From assembly GCA_022497155.1 (NCBI GenBank), contig MU385717.1, positions 496,001-560,000 of the forward strand: DNA of 64,000 nt. The letters run 5' to 3'. The position numbers and the translations under genes were made by a program. This document shows positions 1 through 10,645 of this stretch, in pieces. The DNA comes from Whalleya microplaca. Lineage: Eukaryota > Ascomycota > Sordariomycetes > Xylariales > Xylariaceae. The notes below the pieces were generated by a model, which saw nothing but the letters and a program-made list of their open reading frames with translations, had not been told where the DNA came from and searched no databases. The stretch's first letter is position 1, and every line of letters begins with the position of its first letter.

Positions 1-1890
1 ATCTCGCCGGTGATCTTCTCCGGGAAGCCCGGGAGGATCTGTACAGCAGGCTTTGACGTTTCGTCGCCTGCAGCAGACTCGACTCTATCAATAAGCGATT
101 CTAATTGATCGACTATCGCACTGAGCTGGCTGCCTGTTGACGCGGCTTCCCCAGTCCCGAAGCCGTACTGCACCCCAGCATAGTTGGCTGGGGGTTGGTA
201 ATTGCCCGGGCCGGAGATTGTCCCTTTGAGGGCGCTGGCAGCCACAACCTCCGGACTAGACAAGTAACATAACGCTTCTGGGGATCCCATACGACCTTGG
301 AGTCAGGTTAGCTAGAGTCACGTGGGATTTGGGCTGGGTTTAGAGCAAGTTACCTTTGAAATTCCCTTGATATAGTGTTAGCTAATGCTCTCTGAATAAT
401 GCAGGATACGTACTGTTTGATGCCGAGATGCCAACCTCTCCCGGCTTCAGCAGACCTTCTCCAAGGCCGATGCAGGCGGCGCAACCACTGATGAGCGGAA
501 CAGCCCCAGCTTCCACCAACACGCTCCAGTCGCCCAACTCTTCAGATATCTCTTGCTCACGAGCCGAGGCTGCGGAGAGGTACAGTTTGACGCCGTCCGC
601 AATCTTGGGGATCTTGCCCCCATTAGCCTCTGCGGCGTCCCTAAATACCTTCGCAGCTGTGGCAATGTCTGAGCTCCTGGAGTTGGTACACGAAAGGATA
701 TAGGCCCTGTCCACCTTAATATCCTTCGGAAGGTCGCTAAGCGGCGTTGATATTTTAACAGAATTGGGACCGGAGATGTATGGTGAGAGAGTAGAGAGGT
801 TGAGGTAGAGTTGCTTCACGTATTGCGCCCCTGGGTCCGCCCGTAAGGGATTGGCAAACAGCTCGTCGATCTTGTCATGCGTGATCCGATCTTGGGTGGA
901 CAATCCGAGCATCGCTGCCTCTGAAGCCTTGCCGCGAAGCCAGCGCTCCAATATCTCGTCCATAGGGAATATAAGAGAGAGCGCACCCCACTCAGTACTC
1001 ATGTTGCTCCTAGCTGTTAACATGATTCTGGTCAAAGTTCTTGTGAGCGTCGATGTAGTTACTCACCTGATTGCAAGCCTGTCGTCCACCGAAATCGAGG
1101 CCATCGTCTCCTTGGAGCCCGAGACCTCGACAGCATGGTTCAGGGCGTCGCTCTGGAATATGCCACACAAAGCAATGATGGCGTCTTTTCCAGTGACACC
1201 AGGGGGCAATGTTCCTGTGAGATTCAACCGTAGCGTAGGCGGGACTTGCCACCAGGTTGTCCCCGTCGCGAAAACCGAGGCTGCGTCTGTGCGAACCAAT
1301 GCAGTTCCAAGCGCACCGACACCTCCGTACATATTGGAGTGCGAGTCCGATGCCACGCACAATGTCCCCGGCCAAGCGAAGCCTTCTTCAACCATCCTCT
1401 GGTGACCAATGCCCTCTCCGCGCCCCGAGAACCAGATGTCATGCTTCTTCGCGAACGCCTCAATCTGTTCGTACTTTTTGAGGTTGGTCTCGCTCGTATT
1501 CTGAACGTCATGGTCAAGTGTGAAAACCAGCTGCTTTGGGTCCTTAATACGGGTCGCGCCTATAGACAGGAACTTCGTTATAATGGGAAACGAATTGTCA
1601 TGGCTCATACACTTGTATGGCTTGATCTGGACATAGTCGCCGCTCCGAACGACCTTCCCCTCTGCGAGATTGACAGCATGAAGCTGTACGATCTTTTCCG
1701 TCAAGGTCTGTGGCTTTTTCTTTTCTCTTGGGACCTGCGTAAACGGGAACTCTGTCTCTTGCGCCTGTGAAAGTGCTGCTCGGTGGGAGGTTGTCGTACG
1801 TATTGAACGGCGATGTGGGTGCTGGTAGATGACTGTGCGCGGAAGACTCTGACTCAACAGGCGTGGGCTCGAGATACGCCTGGCGAGCAA
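1..1890 (-). CDS. homoaconitase-like aconitase-superfamily protein, mitochondrial (3' end cut by window)
   Basis: Exons 1067-1890, 414-1009, 354-365 and 1-295 (continues off the window); introns are 57, 48 and 58 nt, all GT...AG. The product aligns from memory with fungal LYS4/LysF, which converts homocitrate to homoisocitrate in lysine synthesis in the mitochondrion. Seen: an Arg/Ser-rich N-terminus without acidic residues for about 40 residues (transit-peptide-like), the [12 protein letters not shown] segment, the SCTNSR iron-sulfur cysteine, a second cysteine pair in GCAACIG, and ISGPGNY at the start of the swivel region. The third exon is only 12 nt and encodes the centre of the conserved RNFKGRMG block. 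Odd point: the family normally has GCGPCIG; here Gly-Pro between the cysteines is Ala-Ala. That and several other changes allow for a paralogue rather than the lysine-pathway enzyme. Start taken at the only ATG that gives a presequence. Confidence 0.85.
354..365 (-). other. 12-nt microexon of the homoaconitase-like gene
   Basis: On the minus strand this 12-nt exon lies between acceptor AG (367-366) and donor GT (353-352). With one base from the preceding exon and two from the next it encodes Arg-Asn-Phe-Lys-Gly, exactly the residues expected between ISAS(N) and RMGSPEA in homoaconitases. Both flanking introns carry CTAAC branch-like sites. Without this exon the conserved block is broken and the frame is unchanged (12 is a multiple of 3), so the exon call rests on protein conservation. 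Confidence 0.85.
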
Positions 1891-3091
1891 TGGAGCCCAT
1901 GGAGCGGCCGCGACCTGGGAAAATCAGTCCTCTGAAGAAGCCCAATGGGTGTGGGATATCACATACTCTTCTGCACGACATGGCGTGCGAAAATGAAACG
2001 CAGCTGCGCTACAGGGGAGATCGAAGACGCAAAGACAGTAATAAGAACGTAACCTACCGACCTCGGGAAGATTCTGCTTCGCTGACATTGCGTCTATTTT
2101 CTATGGCTACTTTTCGACTTTTAAGCCCTGCTATGGTCCGTGCGTTCTGCATTATGATCTAGGGTTATACATAGAGACCGGCGTCTCTCATTGGCTTAAT
2201 ACTCTTATTTAGTAGTATTCCCAGATCTGCAATTTCCATATGAACAGTTTAGTTCAAACGTGAAATAGATTTACTGTACTATGACCGCTAGTATTCTCTG
2301 ACGAGGAGGGTCTATTGGTCCACTGCTGTATGGCTCCAGTATTTATGGCCAATAGCAAGCCCTTATGACTTTCCTGCAGGTCCGCAATAGGCACCCCGCC
2401 CCCTCCTCCCACATGGATGTAAAACATATGTACATGTAGTTATCAGACACTGTTAGGTGAGATACAGAAAGATGGGCTACTATCTTCCTTTATCAGCAAC
2501 TACACCTCGAATGTGAGATTTCGATTGGGAGTATAAACACTATATACATGTTTATTAAAATAGCCGCTTTACAGAGAGTATACGATGCAGCTTAGGCCTC
2601 ACTACAAGTTGCTTCTCAGTGACTCTGACTTATGTCAGAAACTATAAGCACAAGTCAGAGTCAATAATTCCACCAGCGATATACTGTAAGAAAATCATCA
2701 TACATCACCGTTACGTCCATTCATAAGAACATAAATATTGAGAGTTAGTCTGACAGTAAGCGATACATACATATGTCTAAGTCTATGCAAACATGTGGCC
2801 AATGCTTCATGGTAAACAGTATATTATTCATGATCACTTGGATCTTTACACCTAGGTATTTAAAGTAGACTGAACGGACCTACAGGTGATCGGCAAGATA
2901 GAACAGTTATCACGCGAGTGCTATCCTCGATCCTTAGAACAACGGTTATCTCAATTGTTATTATTTCTTATTTTCTAGACGTAGCTGATAAGGTAGTTAC
3001 ATCATTTATAGAACATAATTAAGAACACTCATTATTTCTTTTTGATAGTTATTCCTCCAAGTATTCTCCGTAATCGCTCTTAATTATGGTC
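1891..3091. other. intergenic, no gene seen
   Basis: Upstream region of the homoaconitase-like gene and downstream region of the sugar transporter. It turns AT-rich beyond about 2160. No ORF with protein-like composition or intron phase is present. It contains one 12-bp inverted repeat, listed separately. Confidence 0.6.
2620..2663. repeat. perfect 12-bp inverted repeat with 20-nt loop
   Basis: TGACTCTGACTT at 2620-2631 is matched in inverted orientation by AAGTCAGAGTCA at 2652-2663. It lies about 430 bp beyond the stop codon of the sugar transporter, so it is too far for a simple terminator role. Function unknown. Confidence 0.7.
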
Positions 3092-5196
3092 TTAAACCGT
3101 CTCCTTGGCTACCTCGCTCGTGGTGGTGGTCTTGAGATCGGGGTGAACTTCGACATGAATCTCCTCTCCTCGCTCTTTCCGCTCCAGTACTGCCTGTATC
3201 TGTGCATCTAAACGAGAGCCACCCTTCTGAGTCCGCCAGGCTAGCGGAGCCCCTTTAGCGAACAGCAATTCAATTTCCTCAATGGTTTTTCCGCATGTCT
3301 CGGGGTAGGTGAACCAAGCCTGGATAGCGGCGCCGATACAGAGCACACCGAAGACGATAAAAACTTGGTATTTAATGTTGAGAAAAGCTGGAGGAGTAAA
3401 GAGCCCCAGCGCAAAATTGAACAGCCAGTTAGCCACGGCAGCCATCGCCATACCAGTCGCGCGAGTCCCGAGCGACCAGACTTCGGCCGCGTAGATCCAG
3501 GCGACAGGGGCTAGGGTCAGCGCGTATACGATGATGAGCAAATAGCTGAAGGCGATGACACCGTGAGCGGGCGCCCCTGTGACCTTAATGACGACGTTGG
3601 CATTGCCACCAACGCCCTCAGGGACTGAGACGCTGTAGGTGCCAAGAAGAACACCGACGACAAAGTGGCAAACTGCCATCCCGATGGAACCGTAGACAAG
3701 AAGTGTTCTTCTTCCAGTGTTGTCGATAAAGAAGAACATGGCCGTCGTGAAACTACATACAGTGAGTATCTATTGTGGTGTAACAAGCAGGTTTAGGCGA
3801 CTTACATAATGAAAAGTGCATATTGAACGCCCGAGGAAATGAGGTTGATATCGCCCTGGAGATCGGCCATCAAGAACACATAGCCAATGTAGTATACCTA
3901 AGGAATGAAACGGTGTTAATACATATTCCTATTATAAACATGATAAGGAGCATCGCTTGAAACCCCTCGTGGATTCACACGAAGAATAGGGACTGATAAC
4001 GAATAATCACTTACAATGACATTGGCTCCGCTCATTTGCTATGCTTAGGTTAGACTTGAAATCGCTTGAGGTGTACGGAGCTCTCACCTGCCAAGCTTGA
4101 ACACTCATTCCGGCCAGAGTTCTCTTCCACATGCCATTAGCGAAGAACTTCCTCCATCCTCTCACAGCCTCGCGCTCCGCAGCTAGGACGGTAGATATTT
4201 CTTCCCACTCGGCAATTACAAGAGGGTCATCCTTGTTGCCGCCGGCCTGGATATCAGCCAGAGTCTGGATTGCTTCAGCCTCACGGCCCACTTTGGCAAG
4301 CCATCTAGGAGAACGAGGCAGGAACGGAAGGCCGAGCATAAGGACAACGCAGGGAATGAATTGTGTGCCCCATGCCGTACGGAAAGAAGCGGGACCAGGG
4401 ATCTTAGAGCAACCGTCTAGAGGTTTTTTGTCAGTGATCTTGCTCTTGAATCAGTCTACCAAACAGTTGGGGATTTAAAACATGTTGAGGAAGTCCTCAG
4501 CTCCTAGGTTAACGCTTAGGGAGGGCAATTGATGTCAGGTACTCACAGCCGATGAAATACATTATGAGAATTCCCCATTCGATGGCGAGTTGCTGGATGA
4601 TGATAATGCGACCTCGGGAATCCTGGAATTTGTCACATCAGAAATCTTCCTACACGCATATTTGCAAGCCTAATATCAACCTACTCGTTTCGCAATCTCA
4701 GCAAGGTAGACAGGCACTTGAGACGACGTGATTCCAACGCAGACACCGTTCAGGATACGACCAGCAATTAACGAGCCCTGGCCGTTGGTGGAAACCTGAA
4801 CGGCAGTCCCTATCAGCCACCAGAGACAGCCAAACATAATACTAATATCTTGTAAGAATCGATACCAATGTCATCATGGCTGTGCTTTCTCCTCATACCT
4901 GTCGCGTCGACCATACTTATCAGAAATCGGACCAGCCATCAGACTGCCAACAACCGAGCCGGCAGCAAGTGAAGAACCGATAGCACCTTGGATCAGTCCA
5001 GAAGGATTATTGAAATAGTCGATATACTGGTCGGTAATGACAATGGCAGACATCGAGGAGATATCGAAACCAAAGAGCATACCTCCTACCGTGGCCACTA
5101 TGGCCATGAAGTAGGTATTCGCTGTTATGAAAAGGTAAGTATGATAATAGCAATACGAACATACATTCACTTACTAATCTTTGGAAATCTCGACAT
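3092..5196 (-). CDS. MFS sugar transporter (SP family), 8 exons, 527 aa
   Basis: Exons 5175-5196, 4899-5121, 4685-4841, 4547-4622, 4088-4416, 4015-4038, 3806-3897 and 3092-3752 join in phase to 527 codons plus stop. Family hallmarks in order: GGMLFGFD in the first membrane helix, DKYGRR after helix 2, a GRILNG segment, PRSPRWL before the central loop, QQMSGANVIVYYI at helix 7, DNTGRR after helix 8, and a PETCGKTIEEIE tail motif. About 12 hydrophobic segments are visible. This family moves hexoses, pentoses or related polyols across the plasma membrane with protons; the exact substrate cannot be read from sequence. Exon 1 is 22 nt and exon 6 is 24 nt, so automated models could easily miss both. 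The C-terminal 50 residues are charged and cytosolic. No pathway partner is adjacent. Confidence 0.93.
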
Positions 5197-6284
5197 GATG
5201 GGCACTCTCCTAGGTTATTGCAGAGGGTGAGTGCAAGTGACAGGTGAGAGCTGAGAATCAGGAGTAACAATCCGGAGGGAATATATTTCAGCTATCCCAA
5301 AGCATATATACATAGAATAAATGAGTCGTATAAACAGGTCTTACTTGCATACGCCTGGTAATACCCAAGGACGGGCTCATTGCGCGCTCACAGGCATGGA
5401 TCCTTCAGACGTTTGTGGAAGTAGGGCCGGAACTGCATGAAGCCACTTTCTAGCCTGCTGACATGGAGGACGAAGGGCAGACGAGCTACTATAGGTGCAG
5501 AAACTCCTTACCCTGTCACGCTTAAGGTCTAGACCCAATGGAAGTGCAAGATTCCTGGGTGAATTGACGGCGATGCTTGGTCCCCTGGAGCCAAGGACAT
5601 ATGCCCACTCGGCGTGGTAGCTAAAGAAAACCTCACCTTTCTAGGCTACAAATGTGACGCTTAATTATATCTCTAGTTCGATTAAGGTAGGTAACGGTGC
5701 GGGCCTCCACAGCCATTTTGTGGATATGGGGTAGTCCATGAAGAGTGTGGAGAGCTTAGTGTTGAACTCATCCTATCCCCGAGTCGGTCCGGATTTCCAG
5801 GAAGCGATTGGTGCGCATGTTATTTAACATGGCTCCTATCCAAGGTATTGTACGAATAGGCAGGGTAGTGAGTACTAGGATGTTTCGTGTGGTGAATAGG
5901 CTCTAACTGAATCTGTAATGAGTCCTTCGTTGTGTTGTTCGCTCAGTGTCTTCAATGAGCAATTTTGTGAGGTAGAACAACAGGTGAGGCCGACCAATGA
6001 CAAGGCAATGCGACGATTATGCTGCTTGTTCACCTAGGTACTAATAACCTTATAGTGACATTGCCTCTTCTCTGTACACTCTCACATAAAGGGAAATTAT
6101 AGAGTAGAACTTGAGATGTATCTTCAATTTGCTGGGTTTCTCCCCACATATAGCTAGCGCTACTGTTCGGAGTTCACGACTAGACTAGGGATATTATAAC
6201 TAGTTTCTGCGAATCTCAGTAGGAGATTCCATAGGATCATTAAAGACAGAGATCAGCGCTCTGTAACTCAAGGATCTATCATTC
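5197..6284. other. intergenic, no gene seen
   Basis: Promoter side of the sugar transporter and 3' side of the cytidine deaminase. Short ORFs only, with no recognisable motif and no plausible splice-linked frame. Confidence 0.6.
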
Positions 6285-6930
6285 TCAGGAAGAGCGTGAT
6301 CCTGGTGGTGGAAGCGCTTCAGGGCCGAAAGACAAGGGCAAAAGCTAGTATTACGTATTAGCGCGTGTCTTATCTCATAGCGAGGCCACCTCGGCTCACC
6401 TCTTCAAGTCGCACGACTGTGTAATTGTCGTCCTTGTCAAACATGATAATTGGGGCCGTCGGATCGCAGAATTCTCGAATACTTGGCAAACGATTAGTTT
6501 TTCTGGGGATGAACGAAGACAAGTGATTGGGCCGTCGTCTGGGAGTTAGACACGAGGCGTCAACTTACAACTGACGACACATCCCACAGGGGCTAGCCGG
6601 GGGCGAAATGTCCGTGGCCACAGCTACGGCCTTGATCTTTCGGTGACCCTCCGTCACAGCCTTGCCGAAAGCCACGCGCTCAGCACACGTCCCCACCGGA
6701 TAGGAAGCGTTCTCGACGTTAGCACCGCTGAAGTAGACGCCATTGCCGGTCGCCGAGACGAGAGCCGAACCAACCCGGAACTGGCTGTAGGGACAATACG
6801 CTGTAGATTTGGCGGCGACGCAGCGTTTATGTAATTGTTGAAACTCTTCTCTAGTCAGGCCATGATCCTGGCACGTAGACTCGACGGAGGTCGCGTCTGC
6901 GCTAGAGAAGGTCTTGAACGGATGGGACAT
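6285..6930 (-). CDS. cytidine deaminase, 3 exons, 167 aa
   Basis: Exons 6569-6930, 6400-6481 and 6285-6344; introns 87 and 55 nt. The enzyme deaminates cytidine and deoxycytidine to uridines in pyrimidine salvage. Seen: the substrate-side YCPYSQFRVGSAL block, NVENASYPVGTCAERVAF with the zinc-binding Cys and proton-shuttle Glu of the C-A-E motif, PCGMCRQFIREF with the two further zinc cysteines, and a C-terminal LLPLSFGP motif typical of small homotetrameric CDAs. The last two motifs appear only after splicing, which confirms both introns. Length matches the tetrameric class. The tail after LLPLSFGP is short (Pro/Ser-rich) and ends in TGA. Confidence 0.95.
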
Positions 6931-7957
6931 CTTGAACTCTTCGTCAGTGTTATAAGTTAGGTGACATTGGAGTGTGTACTGCCTCTGTTCCAGGGGATGG
7001 GGACGGTGTGTCCGTTACCCAGGCTACCTATCTAAACCTAATCAGCACTAATATGTGTGGGGTTAATCCAAGGAATGCGCCGCCAGCTGTTGTGTTCCAT
7101 ATTCTTCCCCATTCATCCCGGAACTTACCTCAGCTTAATCATATTAAACCCCAATTGTGATGAATTTTGTTTACCCGAGGTTTGAAGTGATGCTTCACTG
7201 ATTCAAGAAGATGGTAAACAGAGCACCAACGCTGTCGACTTGAATTAGCTTGGAGTGAGAAGCCCGATAAAGCAGGGTTGGTGTTTATGAAATTGAACCG
7301 TGCTTACATACGTAATAAGCTCTTATGGTGAGAAGAACAAACGAAGCTGCGAGATTTGTGACATTAAGACTGTGACTCGACTATTTTGGATAACATTTGG
7401 CTAGTTTGTTAACGTCCTGGATAACCTACAGCAGGAATTTGAGTCAGTACGTTCTCTTTCTCCATAGGTGGTTTGTTAAACTGTCTAGAATTCTAAAAGC
7501 TATCTCAGAAGTTTTTCATTCCCACGGGCACCCTAGTGGAAATATTGCTTCGGCAGTAGAACGAAAGCCGCCATCAATGTTTAAAGGTGCTACTTACCGT
7601 CTTATTACATTAGATGTTGCATGTGTATTCTCATCGTGCCTCATGTTGGCAATGAGAGGTTAGGTTGACGCCGTATTGACACATACCTCCTGCTTAATCC
7701 ATAGGTGTGCCTCAAGAGACTCAGAATACTCCTAGAATATGCTTATTTACTATAATCAATACGGATAAAGGATGGTTATATAGCTAACTTACCGAATACC
7801 TGACCAGTCAACCTATACCTTTTATAAAGCAGGGGAACAATCAATATTTATCATGATTGACCCAATTAACACCCCCAGCCAGTTTCGTGTGGTTCCAAAC
7901 CGTCCCTCTCTTGATCAACAAGTACATGGCGACATTGAATTTCTTCATGAGAAAGAA
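6931..7957. other. intergenic, no gene seen
   Basis: AT-rich, with many stops in all frames. An 88-codon open stretch at 7397-7663 begins without ATG and shows no family features. Confidence 0.55.
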
Positions 7958-8149
7958 TCAAATATGAACAGCCAATGGATTCAACCTGCTAACACCACCG
8001 TCCACGATGAGGTTTGTCCCTGTGACATAGATTGAGAAACCAGTGGTAAGGAAGCGTGCAACCCGCGAGCCCTCCTGAGTCTTGCTAGCTTTCTCTAGCC
8101 AGATCGTTATTTTCTGAATTTCTGGATTTTGAAGAATAGTCGGTGGAAA
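7958..8149 (-). pseudogene. C-terminal exon remnant of a short-chain dehydrogenase/reductase
   Basis: On the minus strand an open frame of 63 codons plus stop follows an acceptor-like TTATTAG. It ends with YVTGTNLIVDGGVSRL, the classical C-terminal signature of SDR enzymes (helix then GxNLxVDGG), preceded by a helical TWLEKASKTQEGSRVARFL-like stretch. I could not find the Rossmann TGxxxGIG motif or a clean YxxxK active site upstream between 8150 and 8900. A weak Tyr...Ala-Thr-Lys resemblance near 8200 is interrupted by stop codons. I therefore call it a decayed or truncated gene. It is not the same copy as the intact SDR at 21.2-22.2 kb, whose C-terminus differs. Confidence 0.6.
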
Positions 8150-10645
8150 CTAATAAGAAGACATACCTCTCATATCGAACTAGTCCGAAGTCACCATTTC
8201 GTGGCACTATTCGTATAAACTGCCACTTACACCTTGGAGCTCTGCCTGAGTATCAACCTGCCCTGAAGGAACGCTGCTAATACTCTTCTCCGGTGTCCTT
8301 TAGCGTCGAAATGCCCATTTGGACCACCCCAAGTCGAGTGTGTACTGTCGTGTTCCCGGTATCCACCGTAGACTGAAGTGAAGATGTTGAAGACAACGAT
8401 GTCACGATACTTCTGACTCTTTGGCGATGCGTCAGGATATTTCTGCTTTTTTATCAACTTAGTCATCGCAGTAGGAGCATACTTTAATATGACGAGGGGG
8501 CCATCGAATGGGCCTCAGCGCACTTCTAGTGGTCATCGAGCGTGGTGGCATCGATGGAAGAAGATGGACCCAGAAGACCAGATAAATAAACCAAGACATA
8601 TAGTTTATCAAAAGCTCGGAACTTTAGACAACTGTATCGTCTTCTTCGACAGAATTGAAAGGATAGAGAATGGTCTTATACGGAATTCCAGGTCGACTCT
8701 ATCTACGAGTTCCCGGTATGAATCTAAGCTAGCGATTCTATCGATGGCTATCCGTGGACAGACTTTCGGATGACTGCACGAATCCGAGGATATTGGGATG
8801 ATCGCGCGAACCCGAGGATATTGAGAAGCATTGCTACCGTAAATGCAACCAGCCCCATGAGCTAATATCCTAGTTAGCTATGGAGGACTGCAAACCTTCA
8901 TGACTGATCAGACCTACTACTCGTAGTAACAGCTTGCCTAATAGGCAGCGGGGCTCTTGTGTTGTAAAATCTGAAATCGATATTTCTATTTATTAATATT
9001 TCTCACGTATAAATAGTTTGGCGATAATCAGAACTCTTTCATTCCGCAACACACCGTATTAGAAATTTATTTTCGTAGGCAAATAGGAATAAGAGTGTCC
9101 TTACACCACGCAGACAAATCCATGCTACCACAATGTATGAAGTCACTAAATGCCCCTCAGTCGGGAACCAGAGCAGTTCATGCCAACTTGTCATCTGTTC
9201 AATGCGGATTGAAAGCCTCTCGCAATATCCATAGCTGAGAACAATACACACAATGGCTGTTCAAAGGCTATGGACTAAGTTCAAGTGTGAAATCAAGTAT
9301 GAGACATGTGTACAGGTTTAATACAGGTCGAATCAAAGTAAGACTGGAGTAGTTTATATGGCTGAACGAGACTATTGTGCTGAGTGAAAGTAGAAATCTC
9401 TTGTCCATGATTGTCGCCCAATTGACATGGCTTCTTTGCATTAGCGAGAACATTAACCATATTTGATTGGGTTGTGGCTGTGTCGCACCGTCCATGAGAA
9501 GTTATTCTCTGTAGCGCTCTATGGGAGTTAGACTGACTGTCTTATAGGTCAGCATCAAACCTTAAGTGTTAATATAAGTAACCCAGGCACCCTGGCTCTC
9601 CTCTTAGATGGTCAATTTATAGATCGTGGATGCTATTGAAAGTTGGGATGCACGATCTTGAGTTGAATAGAGTTTTCACGGCTTTATGAATACATACGTT
9701 TTCGTAACACTTATACATATGCATGAGGAACCTACACGACCAACTACTTATTCGAAGGTCTGCAGGTATAAGACAGTGGTTTGTGGGGATTGTGGCAATT
9801 TATAAGTACCTACATATGGTACCCCACAACGTCATCATCGATACTTCATTCAAGATTTCTAGCAATCCTGTTATTTAATAATCGGTTCTGATATTGAAGT
9901 GTCCATGTAGACGAGTCGGGCTGTCGGGGTCTTCATCATGCATGAAATGCTCGGATCGCAAATCCGCCTCTCCGTTCTAGCCATGCTCTGGAAATAGTCG
10001 AACCTCAACCACAACCGGGCACTGCCTTGCAAGTGCTGGCAAAGCGCTATGCCAAGCTCTAAGGTTAACTATGCAAGTCAAAGGGGTTCGAATTTGTGTT
10101 TACCTTGAAATTAAAGATACTAATAAGACTTTTGACCTCGTTAATTCTTCTCTATGTTGCTCGTTAACTCGCCAAGAGTCTATTTATGGGTACAATGACT
10201 TCCCTAAGCAGGCAGGCAGGATGGACTACATCAGTACGGCCCCCATCGAGGCTCATGTCTTTCGCGAATAGCCTACGTATGATTTACGAGATCGAGATTA
10301 TCGTACACGGAGGTAAGCCTGGTGTGTCTCAGTGACGCCAGTGGACGCCTCGTTTTGAATCCTGGAAAGACGAGCACTGAAATCAGGTAATCCGTCCTGA
10401 CTGACGTCACATCCCACTCCGGGTTCCGTATCACGGATCCGTTACATATACCCAGTCGCCGCCGTCCCAACGGTCAAGTTGGCATTACTACCTATTGTCT
10501 TATTCAAGTCGACCTAGCCGGATTCTGCAAGTGTCATTGCACAAGAAAACTAAGAGCCTCACTCTAAATCTGCACTATAAGTCTATAGAAGAAAGAAACC
10601 CGCGCAACCAAAGACAAGAGGTACTAGCCACTTGCCGCCGTCATC
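8150..10645. other. gene-poor AT-rich stretch
   Basis: No supportable gene. Short open stretches (8227-8466 on minus, 8489-8773 on plus, 10071-10271 on plus) have no recognisable domain or splice partner. A 28-bp imperfect tandem duplication sits at 8770-8825. The last 100 bases before 10646 presumably hold the promoter and leader of the next gene. Confidence 0.55.
8770..8825. repeat. 28-bp tandem duplication diverged only by transitions
   Basis: Copies 8770-8797 and 8798-8825 are the same length and differ at five positions. All five are C/T or A/G differences, the kind of change expected from repeat-induced point mutation or cytosine deamination. A core of 13 bases (CCGAGGATATTG and neighbours) is identical. 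Confidence 0.75.
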
